64,000 nt of DNA, from positions 1,569,007-1,633,006 of the forward strand of contig NZ_WHOY01000031.1 of assembly GCF_009765445.1 (NCBI RefSeq), read 5' to 3'. Of the stretch, positions 43,636 to 52,348 are shown piece by piece (the stretch's first letter is position 1; every line of letters starts with the position of its first letter). A model generated the notes under the pieces. It was not told the DNA's origin and made no database searches. It worked only from the letters and a program-made list of their open reading frames with translations. The position numbers were made by a program, and so were the translations under genes. Origin of the DNA: Pantoea sp. BAV 3049. GTDB taxonomy: Bacteria > Pseudomonadota > Gammaproteobacteria > Enterobacterales > Enterobacteriaceae.

Positions 43636-44132
43636 TTCGGACGGAAATCGGGGTGGATGCCGCCAGCATCGACGGCTTGCTGCGTCGCAGCTTTGAGACG
43701 TCAGCAGAGGCCGAACTGGTTCAGCAGCTGCGTGAAGACGGGCTGCTGACGCTGGGCGTGGTCGCCACCGATGATGAAGGTCAGGTACTGGGCTATGCGG
43801 CATTCAGCCCTGTAACCCTGAACGGTGAAGATAATCAATGGGTTGGTCTTGCGCCGCTGGCCGTGGATGAGAGCTTTCGCGGGCAAGAGCTGGGTAAGCA
43901 GCTGATCTATGAAGGCCTGGATACGCTGAATGAGTTTGGCTATGCCGCCGTGGTGGTGCTGGGCGATCCTGCTTACTACGGCCGCTACGGTTTCGAACCG
44001 GCAGCCCGCCATCAGCTTCGTTGCCGCTGGCCGGGTACGGAAGCCGCCTTTCAGGTCTACAAACTGGCAGACGATGCGTTTGCCTGCACTGAAGGCCACA
44101 TCGAGTATTCAGCGCCTTTTAACCGTTTTTAA
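43629..44132 (+). CDS. yhbS: GNAT-family acetyltransferase YhbS
   Basis: Predicted N-acetyltransferase, 167 residues. The acetyl-CoA loop lies in [19 protein letters not shown], and [18 protein letters not shown] is the usual family tail motif. It overlaps ubiT by 7 bp (coupled translation) and overlaps the end of convergent yhbQ by 14 bp. Substrate unknown. Confidence 0.92.
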   Translation: MLIRTEIGVDAASIDGLLRRSFETSAEAELVQQLREDGLLTLGVVATDDEGQVLGYAAFSPVTLNGEDNQWVGLAPLAVDESFRGQELGKQLIYEGLDTLNEFGYAAVVVLGDPAYYGRYGFEPAARHQLRCRWPGTEAAFQVYKLADDAFACTEGHIEYSAPFNRF

Positions 44133-44424
44133 GTGCGCTGAGCCACAGGCTGAGCGAGACGGGCTGGTGGGCAACCAGCCTGATCTTATCATGGCGCTTT
44201 AACTGCTTTACCTGATACTCCAGCTTCGATGCGCTGGAGCGATCGCCAGCCTCACAGTGAAACAATAACTCCAGTGGACCCTTGCCGCGCAGGGCTTTGG
44301 CCCCTTTTCCAGCCTGATGCTGGGCGAAGCGTCTTGCCACATCATTGGTAATACCGGTATAAAGCACGCCACGGGCGGTGCGCAAAATATAAAGACGCCA
44401 GGGCGTCGCGTCGCTTTTGTTCAT
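44119..44424 (-). CDS. yhbQ: GIY-YIG nuclease superfamily protein YhbQ
   Basis: 101-residue single-domain GIY-YIG protein. The catalytic signature is split as [22 protein letters not shown] (Y-I-L ... Y-T-G) with Arg after; [17 protein letters not shown] follows. E. coli YhbQ is the counterpart, linked to DNA damage processing. Convergent with yhbS. Confidence 0.93.
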   Translation of the reverse strand: MNKSDATPWRLYILRTARGVLYTGITNDVARRFAQHQAGKGAKALRGKGPLELLFHCEAGDRSSASKLEYQVKQLKRHDKIRLVAHQPVSLSLWLSALKNG

Positions 44425-44446
44425 CCATCCTGCCTGCGTCGATTAA

Positions 44447-44971
<525 letters not shown>

Positions 44972-45022
44972 CCGCATAAGTGGCGATAAAGAGAAGCGGC
45001 CAGGCGAACCTGGCCATGGGCA

Positions 45023-45544
45023 TCAGACCATTTCAAGAATACGCAGAGACTCTCGGTTAAAGGCGGGCAGATCCTCCGGTGTCCTGCTGGTCACCAGCCT
45101 GTCGTTATCCACTACCACTTCTTTGTCGTAAAAGTCCGCACCGGCATTTTTCAGGTCAATGACGATAGGCTTGACCGCAGTCATTTTACGACCGCGCACC
45201 GCATTGGCGCTGATTAACAGCTGCGGGCCATGGCAGATGGCAAACACTGGCTTGCCCAGTGCGACGAAGTTTTTGGTGAAATCCACAAAGCGATCGTCAC
45301 CGCGCAGGCTGTCTGGTGAGTGGCCGCCGGGGAGCAGCAGGGCGTCAAACTCGGCCGCATGAACATCATCGATATCCCTGTCGATTTTCACTTTCGCCTT
45401 TCCCTGCTTACCGGTGACGGTGATACCGGCTTTTTTCTCAATGGTCACCACTTCGTGACCCGCTTTTCGGTAAGCTTCAGCAGGAGAAGTAAATTCTGAG
45501 TCTTCAAATTCATCGGTAATCAGGACCGCAATCTTCTTGCTCAT
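45023..45544 (-). CDS. yhbO: DJ-1/PfpI family protein deglycase YhbO
   Basis: Stress protein that repairs methylglyoxal-glycated proteins and nucleotides. The nucleophile is Cys104 in FAICHGPQ; the acid is in ITDEFEDSEFTSP near the N-terminus; GGHSPDSLRGD is the conserved neighbour. 173 residues against 172 in E. coli. Confidence 0.95.
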   Translation of the reverse strand: MSKKIAVLITDEFEDSEFTSPAEAYRKAGHEVVTIEKKAGITVTGKQGKAKVKIDRDIDDVHAAEFDALLLPGGHSPDSLRGDDRFVDFTKNFVALGKPVFAICHGPQLLISANAVRGRKMTAVKPIVIDLKNAGADFYDKEVVVDNDRLVTSRTPEDLPAFNRESLRILEMV

Positions 45545-45798
45545 CTTTTCCTCCGTTTAATATGCCGTATAACTGCTCTAAGTGTGGTTGGTGATTCTGG
45601 AAAATCAAGTTTTCCTGATGAATTGAACTGTATCTTGCTGATTATGCTTGATGTTCATCCTCATGATGATCGCCCGGTGCCTTCGGATTTAAAAAAAGGG
45701 CTGACTGCTTAATCGGAATCCAGATCAATTTGTGACGATTTTTTTGTGGATATGATGCTCAGGTCGGGCGTTGCCCGCAGTTATCCGGAGCCTTTAGC

Positions 45799-46839
45799 AT
45801 GTCGCAACTCTCTTCATCCCGTGTTGGCAGCCCTGCATTTGTCTGGTGGAAACCGCTGCTGTTTCTGCTGGTGGTGGTTTTTGGCCTGTGGTACGTCAAA
45901 TGGCATCCCTATTACCTGAAGGCTTTCACCGCAGCCGATACTCACAGCATCGGCAAATCAATCCTGGCTGATACCAGCGGCCATCCTCTGCAGGCGGCCT
46001 GGGACTATGCGCTGATCTATTTCCTGGCGGTGTGGAAAGCGGCGGTACTTGGCGTGGTGCTGGGTTCGCTGGTGCAGGTGCTGATCCCAAAAAAATGGCT
46101 GCAACGCACGCTTGGGCAGCCACGCTTTAAGGGAACGCTGATTGGTGCACTGTTCTCATTACCGGGCATGATGTGTACATGCTGCGCGGCACCCGTTGCC
46201 GCCGGAATGAGAAAGTCTTCGGCCACGGTGGGCGCGACTCTGGCATTCTGGCTGGGGAACCCGGTGCTGAATCCGGCCACGCTGATTTTTATGGGCTTTG
46301 TGCTTGGCTGGCAGTTTGCTGCCATCCGGTTGGTGGCTGGCGTGCTGATGGTGCTGGGGATTGCGCTGCTGGTGCAGAAGCTGACGCCGGAGCAGCCTGT
46401 GGCAAACGTATTGCCAATCAGAACGCCAGAGGATAAACCGTTTCTGCGCCGCTGGTTTAGTGCGCTTTGGACGCTGTTCTGGAACACCATTCCGCTTTAT
46501 ATCGTGGCCGTGCTGTTGCTTGGCGCAGCCCGCGTCTGGCTGTTTCCGCATGCCGATGGCCTGGTCAGCAATTCGCTGTTCTGGGTGATTGCAATGGCCG
46601 TCGCGGGTTGCCTGTTTGTGATCCCTACGGCCGCTGAGATCCCCATTGTTCAGACGATGATGATGGCCGGAATGGGCGTGGCGCCGGCACTGGCGTTGCT
46701 GATGACGCTGCCCGCGGTCAGCGTGCCTTCACTACTGATGCTGCACGGTGCGCTTCCGGCCCGCTCGCTGTGGCTGACCGGTGCGCTGGTGGCGCTGAGT
46801 GGGGTGATTGTGGGTGCTGCAGGACTGCTGCTAACGTAA
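45799..46839 (+). CDS. yraQ: Putative permease YraQ
   Basis: Inner-membrane permease family (DUF318-type), 346 residues as in E. coli YraQ, with about eight to ten hydrophobic helices. Distinctive is a cysteine motif in PGMMCTCCAAPVAAGMR (near residue 120), mirrored by FVIPTAAEIPIVQTMM in the second half, suggesting internal duplication. Members of this family have been linked to metal or sulfur-compound export; the substrate here is unknown. It overlaps the end of convergent nrdG by 9 bp, at a break in E. coli synteny. Confidence 0.92.
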   Translation: MSQLSSSRVGSPAFVWWKPLLFLLVVVFGLWYVKWHPYYLKAFTAADTHSIGKSILADTSGHPLQAAWDYALIYFLAVWKAAVLGVVLGSLVQVLIPKKWLQRTLGQPRFKGTLIGALFSLPGMMCTCCAAPVAAGMRKSSATVGATLAFWLGNPVLNPATLIFMGFVLGWQFAAIRLVAGVLMVLGIALLVQKLTPEQPVANVLPIRTPEDKPFLRRWFSALWTLFWNTIPLYIVAVLLLGAARVWLFPHADGLVSNSLFWVIAMAVAGCLFVIPTAAEIPIVQTMMMAGMGVAPALALLMTLPAVSVPSLLMLHGALPARSLWLTGALVALSGVIVGAAGLLLT

Positions 46840-47295
46840 ATAATGAATAACCTGGTTGCTGCTGCCGCGCCACAGCAGCGCCGGATCTCTTAATTCCTGC
46901 TCGAACTTGCCGTCGACCAGCACATTAATCTGCTCCACCACGCGCTGCTGCTCCTGGCTCAGTTCCCCCAGCAGGTAGCCCGTCCACAGCCAGATATCTT
47001 TCCCCACGCACTCACGACGCACACGCTTAACCAGCCTCAGAACATCCGCCACGTTGGCCGGATGCAGCGGATCGCCACCTGACAGCGACAGCCCCCGGCG
47101 GGGAATGCGCGTATCGTTAAGGTCGGCGATCAGCTGCTCTTCCTGCTGCACGGTGAAAGGGCAGCCTGAGTTCAGTCGCCAGGTGCTCTTGTTATAGCAC
47201 CCGACGCACTGATGCTCGCAGCCTGCCACAAACAGCGTACATCGGGTACCCGGCCCGTTAACGATATCGACCGGATAATACTGATGAATATTCAT
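46831..47295 (-). CDS. nrdG: Anaerobic ribonucleotide reductase activating protein NrdG
   Basis: Radical SAM enzyme that makes the glycyl radical on NrdD. The CxxxCxxC motif is Cys26-Cys30-Cys33 in CEHQCVGCYNKS. SLSGGDPLHP is the SAM-binding GGE-like motif. 154 residues. Its start overlaps the nrdD stop by 4 bp (ATGA). Confidence 0.97.
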   Translation of the reverse strand: MNIHQYYPVDIVNGPGTRCTLFVAGCEHQCVGCYNKSTWRLNSGCPFTVQQEEQLIADLNDTRIPRRGLSLSGGDPLHPANVADVLRLVKRVRRECVGKDIWLWTGYLLGELSQEQQRVVEQINVLVDGKFEQELRDPALLWRGSSNQVIHYLR

Positions 47296-49430
47296 CCCAG
47301 TTGCCCGGTCGCCATATGCTTGACGCGCCGCTTCACCTCTTCCTGCTTACCGGCGTTGAACGGACGGGCATCCGGGCTGCCCAGATAGCCGCAAACCCGG
47401 CGGGTAACCGACACCCGCGAAGGCTCATGATTGCCGCATTTCGGGCAGGTGAAGCCTTTGCTGGTGCAGGAGAACTCGCCGGTGTAGCCGCACTCGTAGC
47501 ACTCATCAATCGGCGTATTGGTGCCGTAATAAGGCACGCGGCTGTAACTGTAATCCCAGACATCTTCCAGCGCTTTCAGGTTGTGCTGAATATTGGGGTA
47601 TTCGCCGTAACAGATGAAGCCGCCGTTGGCGATCGGAGGATAGGCTGTCTCGAAGTCGATTTTGTCGTACGGGTTGACCTTCTTCTCCACGTCGAGGTGG
47701 AAGCTGTTGGTGTAGTAGCCTTTATCGGTGACGCCGTTGATTACGCCAAACTCGGCGGCATCCAGCCGGCAGAAGCGGTCACAGAGGTTTTCGCTCGGCG
47801 TGCTGTAGAGACTGAAGCCGTATCCGGTCTCCTCTTTCCACTCATCCACCGCCTGGCGCAGGCGTCCGACAATTGCCACCGCTTTTTCGCGCAGCTGTTC
47901 ATCGTCATACAGATGTGTTTTGCTGCCGGTCAGGGCATTGATCGTTTCATGAATGCCGATATAACCCAGTGAAATGGACGCGCGGCCATGCTTAAAGATC
48001 TCCGCCACGTTATCGTCCGCTTTCAGCCGAACGCCACAGGCTCCTTCCATATAGAGGATTGGCGCAACGCGGGCCTTGATATTTTCCAGGCGGGCGATGC
48101 GGGTCATCAGCGCCTTCTTCGCCAGCAGCAGACGCTGGTCGAGCAGGTTCCAGAACGCAGTCTCATTTCCCCCGGCATCCAGCGCGATACGCGGCAGGTT
48201 AAGGCTGATTACGCCGATGTTGTTGCGGCCTTCGTGAACCAGCTTGCCGTCTTCCTCCCACGTGCCAAGGAAGCTGCGGCAACCCATTGGCGTCTTGAAT
48301 GAACCGGTGACTTTCACCACCTGCTCATAATTGAGGATATCGGGATACATCCTTTTGCTGGCGCACTCTAACGCCAGCTGCTTGATGTCGTAGTTGCTGT
48401 CGGCAGGTGAGCGGTTCAGCCCCTCTTTGATGGCGAAAACCAGCTTCGGGAATACCGCTGTTTTATGATTTTTTCCCAGACCGGCAATGCGGTTGCGCAG
48501 GATGGATTGCTGCACCAGGCGGGCAGACCAGCTGGTTCCCAGTCCGAAACCAAAGGTGACGAACGGCGTCTGACCATTGGCGGTATGCAGCGTGTTGACT
48601 TCATACTCCAGCGACTGGAAGGCATCAAAGCACTCTTTTTCGGTACTGGCGAGGGCATAAGCTTCCGCATCGGCAATCTGCCATTTCAGCGCGGTTTTAC
48701 GGTGTTTCTCCAGGCTCGCTTCAACAAACGGAGCCAGCACTTCATCAATACGGTTGATGGTGGTGCCACCGTATATGTGGCTGGCGACCTGAGCGATAAT
48801 CTGTGCGGTGACGGCAGTCGCTGTCGAGATGGATTTCGGCGGCTCGATCTCCGCATTACCCATCTTAAAGCCCTGGGTCAGCATCCCTTTCAGGTCGATC
48901 AGCATGCAGTTAAACATCGGGAAGAACGGCGAGTAATCGAGGTCGTGGTAATGGATCTCACCCCGCTCATGCGCCCTTACCACATCGCGCGGTAAAATGT
49001 GCTGGGTGGCGTAGTGCCTGGCGACAATGCCCGCCAGCAGGTCGCGCTGGGTTGGGATCACCTTGCTGTCTTTGTTGGCGTTCTCATTCAGCAGGGCCGG
49101 GTTGGTCTGCTCCACCAGCCCACGGATCTCTTTATTCAGCTTGCCGCGCAGCTCACGGGCCACGTCGCGGTCGTGGCGGTATTCGATATAGGTACGGGCC
49201 AGTTCAGGATAGCGTCCGGCCATCAGGGCATTTTCCACCGCTTTCTGCACATCGTGGATGTCGACGCGCTCCTGCATTTGCAGCTGCTGGCAAATCTGGC
49301 TGGTCACCAGCGTGCAGTAATTGTCGTCCTCAATTTCTGCCGCGCGGGCTGCGCCTTTAATCGCATCAAGAATACGCGCTTCATCGAATGCGACCCTGCA
49401 GCCGTCCCGCTTAATTACCATCGATACCAT
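47292..49430 (-). CDS. nrdD: Anaerobic ribonucleoside-triphosphate reductase NrdD
   Basis: Oxygen-sensitive class III reductase making dNTPs during anaerobic growth. The ATG at 49430 (MVSMVIKRDGCRV) follows GGGAG by 7 bases; a GTG one codon upstream and an ATG at 49421 are alternatives. An N-terminal ATP cone (~1-95) is followed by the barrel with active-site Cys and Met-rich loops. The C-terminal zinc site is CYECGYTGEFSCTSKGFTC plus PKCG. The glycyl radical is Gly681 in RRVCGYLGSPDARPF. 712 residues. Confidence 0.98.
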   Translation of the reverse strand: MVSMVIKRDGCRVAFDEARILDAIKGAARAAEIEDDNYCTLVTSQICQQLQMQERVDIHDVQKAVENALMAGRYPELARTYIEYRHDRDVARELRGKLNKEIRGLVEQTNPALLNENANKDSKVIPTQRDLLAGIVARHYATQHILPRDVVRAHERGEIHYHDLDYSPFFPMFNCMLIDLKGMLTQGFKMGNAEIEPPKSISTATAVTAQIIAQVASHIYGGTTINRIDEVLAPFVEASLEKHRKTALKWQIADAEAYALASTEKECFDAFQSLEYEVNTLHTANGQTPFVTFGFGLGTSWSARLVQQSILRNRIAGLGKNHKTAVFPKLVFAIKEGLNRSPADSNYDIKQLALECASKRMYPDILNYEQVVKVTGSFKTPMGCRSFLGTWEEDGKLVHEGRNNIGVISLNLPRIALDAGGNETAFWNLLDQRLLLAKKALMTRIARLENIKARVAPILYMEGACGVRLKADDNVAEIFKHGRASISLGYIGIHETINALTGSKTHLYDDEQLREKAVAIVGRLRQAVDEWKEETGYGFSLYSTPSENLCDRFCRLDAAEFGVINGVTDKGYYTNSFHLDVEKKVNPYDKIDFETAYPPIANGGFICYGEYPNIQHNLKALEDVWDYSYSRVPYYGTNTPIDECYECGYTGEFSCTSKGFTCPKCGNHEPSRVSVTRRVCGYLGSPDARPFNAGKQEEVKRRVKHMATGQLG

Positions 49431-49449
49431 CACCGTTCTCCCGCCGCTG

Positions 49450-49497
49450 TAACTATATGTAGAATGTGACAGGCATAGTAAACGCTATATATGGTGT
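49450..49497 (-). promoter_or_regulatory. Tandem NrdR boxes upstream of nrdD
   Basis: ACGCTATATATGGTGT (49482-49497) matches the NrdR palindrome ACACWATATATWGTGT at 14 of 16 positions. A weaker copy TAACTATATGTAGAAT (49450-49465) matches 11 of 16. The 16-bp gap puts the centres 32 bp apart, about three helix turns, as in known NrdR operators. Predicts repression of nrdDG by ATP/dATP-loaded NrdR. Confidence 0.82.
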
Positions 49498-49523
49498 TTT
49501 CGCCTGATATAACTGCGAGTTTC

Positions 49524-49537
49524 TTGATGTGGAACAA
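49524..49537 (-). promoter_or_regulatory. FNR-like site upstream of nrdD
   Basis: TTGAT-GTGG-AACAA matches TTGAT-N4-ATCAA at 9 of 10 conserved positions, about 95-107 bp before the nrdD start. It fits anaerobic activation known for nrdDG in E. coli. Confidence 0.65.
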
Positions 49538-49765
49538 AGATTGAAAAATGGTGGCGTAAAGTTAAACACTTAGCCCTGGAGGAAATTTACCAGGCTTAAA
49601 CCGGGCAATAATCTGAACGTAACTCGATCGGCTCAGCCTGCCGGAGAGACCTTTTTGGCGGCCAATCGGTGTCACAAGGTTGCATTCATAGCCCCGGAAT
49701 TCATATTATTGCCTGTTATGCGGAGCACTTATGCCTTTGCCCAGGCCATTCCGGGATACAGTCTG

Positions 49766-52342
49766 ATGCCTTCTGTGACGTACAATGAAAAACAGGTTAG
49801 CCGTTGGATCGGTGCGCGCACCGTCGCCAGAGCAGAAGGGCTGGTCGATAAGGTGCAGAATATCCAGTGGCAAAACAACCTGTTAACGGGTGAAGTTCCC
49901 GGAAGAAAAATCGAGCCCTTCCAGGTGATGGTGCATTTCAGCCTGCCACAGGGCAAGCTGCATGCCAGCGGGGAGTGTACCTGCCCGGTCAAAAACAACT
50001 GTCGCCATGTGGCGGCAGTGATGCTGGCTAATTTGCGCCAGCAGCCTCATGCTGCCCGACTGGAGCCGGTTCCGGAAAATATCTCTGTCGAACCGGTGCC
50101 TACATTACGGCTTGAGTCCCGCGCGAAGTTTGTCAGCGGTTTTGGTCGCTATGGCCACCGTCAAAAGCGGCTGGACTTCGCTGCCGTCCATTTCGATTAT
50201 GCCGGAGTGCGGGTTGCGGCAGGAAGCAGCGGCGACAGCTTCACCGATCTTCACGGCGCACTGTTCCATGTTGAGCGACAGAACGAGCACGAGCAGAACT
50301 GGCTGCGTGAGATCAACGCTGCCGGATTGCTGACGATCCCTGCAGGTCATATCTACACCCCGGCATCGGCTCCGCTACCGCCTTCTATTTTTGCTCCTGA
50401 ATCGCCGACCCAGTGGCGCGATTTTATCCGCGTGAAGCTGCCTGAGCTGCGACGGCGCGGCTGGAAAGTCAGCATGGACGATGACTTCACCTGGAACGTC
50501 ACCGACATTGAAAGCATCGACGGCCGTGCAGTGCAGGGCGGAGATGGCTGGTTCAACCTTGAAATGGAAGTCAGTATTGGCCGCCGTCAGGTCAGCCTGC
50601 AACCGCTGCTGGCCGGGCTGTTCCAGAAAGACCGGCGCTGGCTGTCCGGCGATCTCTCCAGCATCCCGGATAATGAAGTCGTGGAGCTGCGCAGCGATCG
50701 CAATGAGCGGCTGCATATCACTGCCGATCGCCTGAAACCGGTAGTGGGAAGCCTGGCCGATGTGTTTGCTCAAAGTGTCAGCGCACCATTGCGTATTGCG
50801 CCTTATGAAGCGGGCAGGCTGACGGCATTGAGCTACACCGGTCGCTGGCAGTTTCAGGGCGAGAGCGGCGTATACCAGCTTGCCGAGCGGCTGCGCTCCA
50901 GCGAAGGTATCCAGCCTGTCGAACCGCCAGCCGGATTGCAGGCCCAGTTGCGTGACTACCAGCAGCAGGGGCTCAACTGGATGCAGTTCCTCCGGGCACA
51001 AGATCTCTCCGGCGTGCTGGCTGATGACATGGGGCTGGGGAAAACTATCCAGACTCTGGCGCACTTGCTGCTGGAGAAAGAGGGCGGCAGGCTTACCCGT
51101 CCGGCGCTGATAGTGGTGCCTACCACGCTGGTCTATAACTGGACGCAGGAAGCGAGCCGGTTTGCCCCGGGCCTGAAAGTGCTGGCCCTGACCGGCCCGC
51201 AACGCAAAGATTTCTATGACGATATCGGCCAGTATGATGTGGTGCTGACCACTTATTCCCTGTTGTGGCGCGACCAGCCGCAGCTGCTGGGCTACAGCTA
51301 TCACCTGTTGATCCTCGATGAGGCGCAGTATGTTAAAAACAGCGCCTCCCGCGCCGCCACCGTGATCCGCTCACTCAAAGCCCGTCACCGCCTGTGCCTG
51401 ACCGGAACGCCGCTGGAAAACCACCTCGGCGAGCTGTGGTCGCAGTTTGACTTTCTGCTGCCGGGCTTCCTGGGCAGTGAGAAACAGTTCACTCAGGAGT
51501 GGCGTATTCCGATTGAACGCAACGGCGACCGTGTCCGCCGTGAGCTGCTGGCCCGCCGCGTACGGCCTTTTATGCTGCGGCGGCGTAAGCAGGAAGTGGC
51601 AAAAGAGCTGCCGCCGAAGAACACCATTATCCGCTCGGTGGCGCTGGAAGGCTCCCAGCGGGAGCTGTACGAATCGGTACGCAGTGCCATGCAGGAGCGC
51701 GTGCGGCTGGCGGTGGAGCAGCAGGGGGCCGGGCGCAGCCATCTGCTGGTGCTGGATGCGTTGCTGAAGCTGCGGCAAATCTGCTGCGATCCCCGGCTGG
51801 TAAAAACCGACAAAGCGGCCAAAGTGAAACATTCTGCCAAGCTGGCTCTGCTGCGGGAAATGCTCAGTGATTTGCTGGCGGAAGATCGCCATATCCTGAT
51901 CTTCTCCCAGTTCACCACCATGCTGACGTTGATTGCCGAAGAGCTGCAAAAGGCGCGTATCCCGTTTGTCACTCTGACCGGCAGCACTCGCGACCGTACC
52001 GAGCCGGTGCAACGTTTTCAGAATGGCGAGGTGCCGGTATTCCTGATCAGCCTGAAAGCGGGCGGGGTTGGCCTGAACCTGACGGCGGCGGACACGGTGA
52101 TCCACTACGATCCCTGGTGGAACCCGGCAGCCGAAAATCAGGCCACGGACCGCGCTTACCGACTTGGGCAGGATAAGCCGGTCTTTGTGTATAAACTGAT
52201 TGCGGCTGGCAGCATTGAAGAGAAGATTGTCGCGCTGCAGGAGCAGAAGGCTGAGCTGGCAGGCGGCATTCTGGAGGATGAACTGAGTGAACCCACCCAG
52301 TTCAGCAGCGATGATCTGGCCGCACTGTTCGGTCCGATGTGA
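49766..52342 (+). CDS. SWIM zinc-finger SNF2-family DNA helicase/ATPase
   Basis: Large SNF2/Swi2-type ATPase of the bacterial SWIM-containing group. Counting from 49766: a SWIM motif CTCPVKNNCRH (Cys71, Cys73, Cys79, His81), a middle region of ~250 residues without a recognised motif, Walker A DMGLGKT (~421-427), DEAQ box (~518-521), then the helicase C lobe with IFSQFTTML, LISLKAGGVGLNLTAAD and RAYRLGQ. These proteins translocate on DNA; cellular roles are unsettled. The start is uncertain: ATG 49766 (MPSVTYNEKQVSRW, GGGA upstream), ATG 49718, or TTG 49655 after GGAGAG. No counterpart stands between nrdD and treC in E. coli, so it looks inserted. Confidence 0.88.
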   Translation: MPSVTYNEKQVSRWIGARTVARAEGLVDKVQNIQWQNNLLTGEVPGRKIEPFQVMVHFSLPQGKLHASGECTCPVKNNCRHVAAVMLANLRQQPHAARLEPVPENISVEPVPTLRLESRAKFVSGFGRYGHRQKRLDFAAVHFDYAGVRVAAGSSGDSFTDLHGALFHVERQNEHEQNWLREINAAGLLTIPAGHIYTPASAPLPPSIFAPESPTQWRDFIRVKLPELRRRGWKVSMDDDFTWNVTDIESIDGRAVQGGDGWFNLEMEVSIGRRQVSLQPLLAGLFQKDRRWLSGDLSSIPDNEVVELRSDRNERLHITADRLKPVVGSLADVFAQSVSAPLRIAPYEAGRLTALSYTGRWQFQGESGVYQLAERLRSSEGIQPVEPPAGLQAQLRDYQQQGLNWMQFLRAQDLSGVLADDMGLGKTIQTLAHLLLEKEGGRLTRPALIVVPTTLVYNWTQEASRFAPGLKVLALTGPQRKDFYDDIGQYDVVLTTYSLLWRDQPQLLGYSYHLLILDEAQYVKNSASRAATVIRSLKARHRLCLTGTPLENHLGELWSQFDFLLPGFLGSEKQFTQEWRIPIERNGDRVRRELLARRVRPFMLRRRKQEVAKELPPKNTIIRSVALEGSQRELYESVRSAMQERVRLAVEQQGAGRSHLLVLDALLKLRQICCDPRLVKTDKAAKVKHSAKLALLREMLSDLLAEDRHILIFSQFTTMLTLIAEELQKARIPFVTLTGSTRDRTEPVQRFQNGEVPVFLISLKAGGVGLNLTAADTVIHYDPWWNPAAENQATDRAYRLGQDKPVFVYKLIAAGSIEEKIVALQEQKAELAGGILEDELSEPTQFSSDDLAALFGPM

Positions 52343-52348
52343 CGCTCC

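Larger units (their letters stand above)
49434..49765. other. nrdD / SNF2-helicase divergent regulatory region
   Basis: 332 bp between the two starts. It holds tandem NrdR boxes and an FNR-like site for nrdD (separate entries). I see no clear promoter for the helicase. Confidence 0.6.

Noticed and set aside
49655-52342. Reading the SNF2 helicase as part of an anti-phage island
   Set aside because: No methylase, nuclease, Z1, or other defence partner is adjacent; one SNF2 gene alone is not enough.
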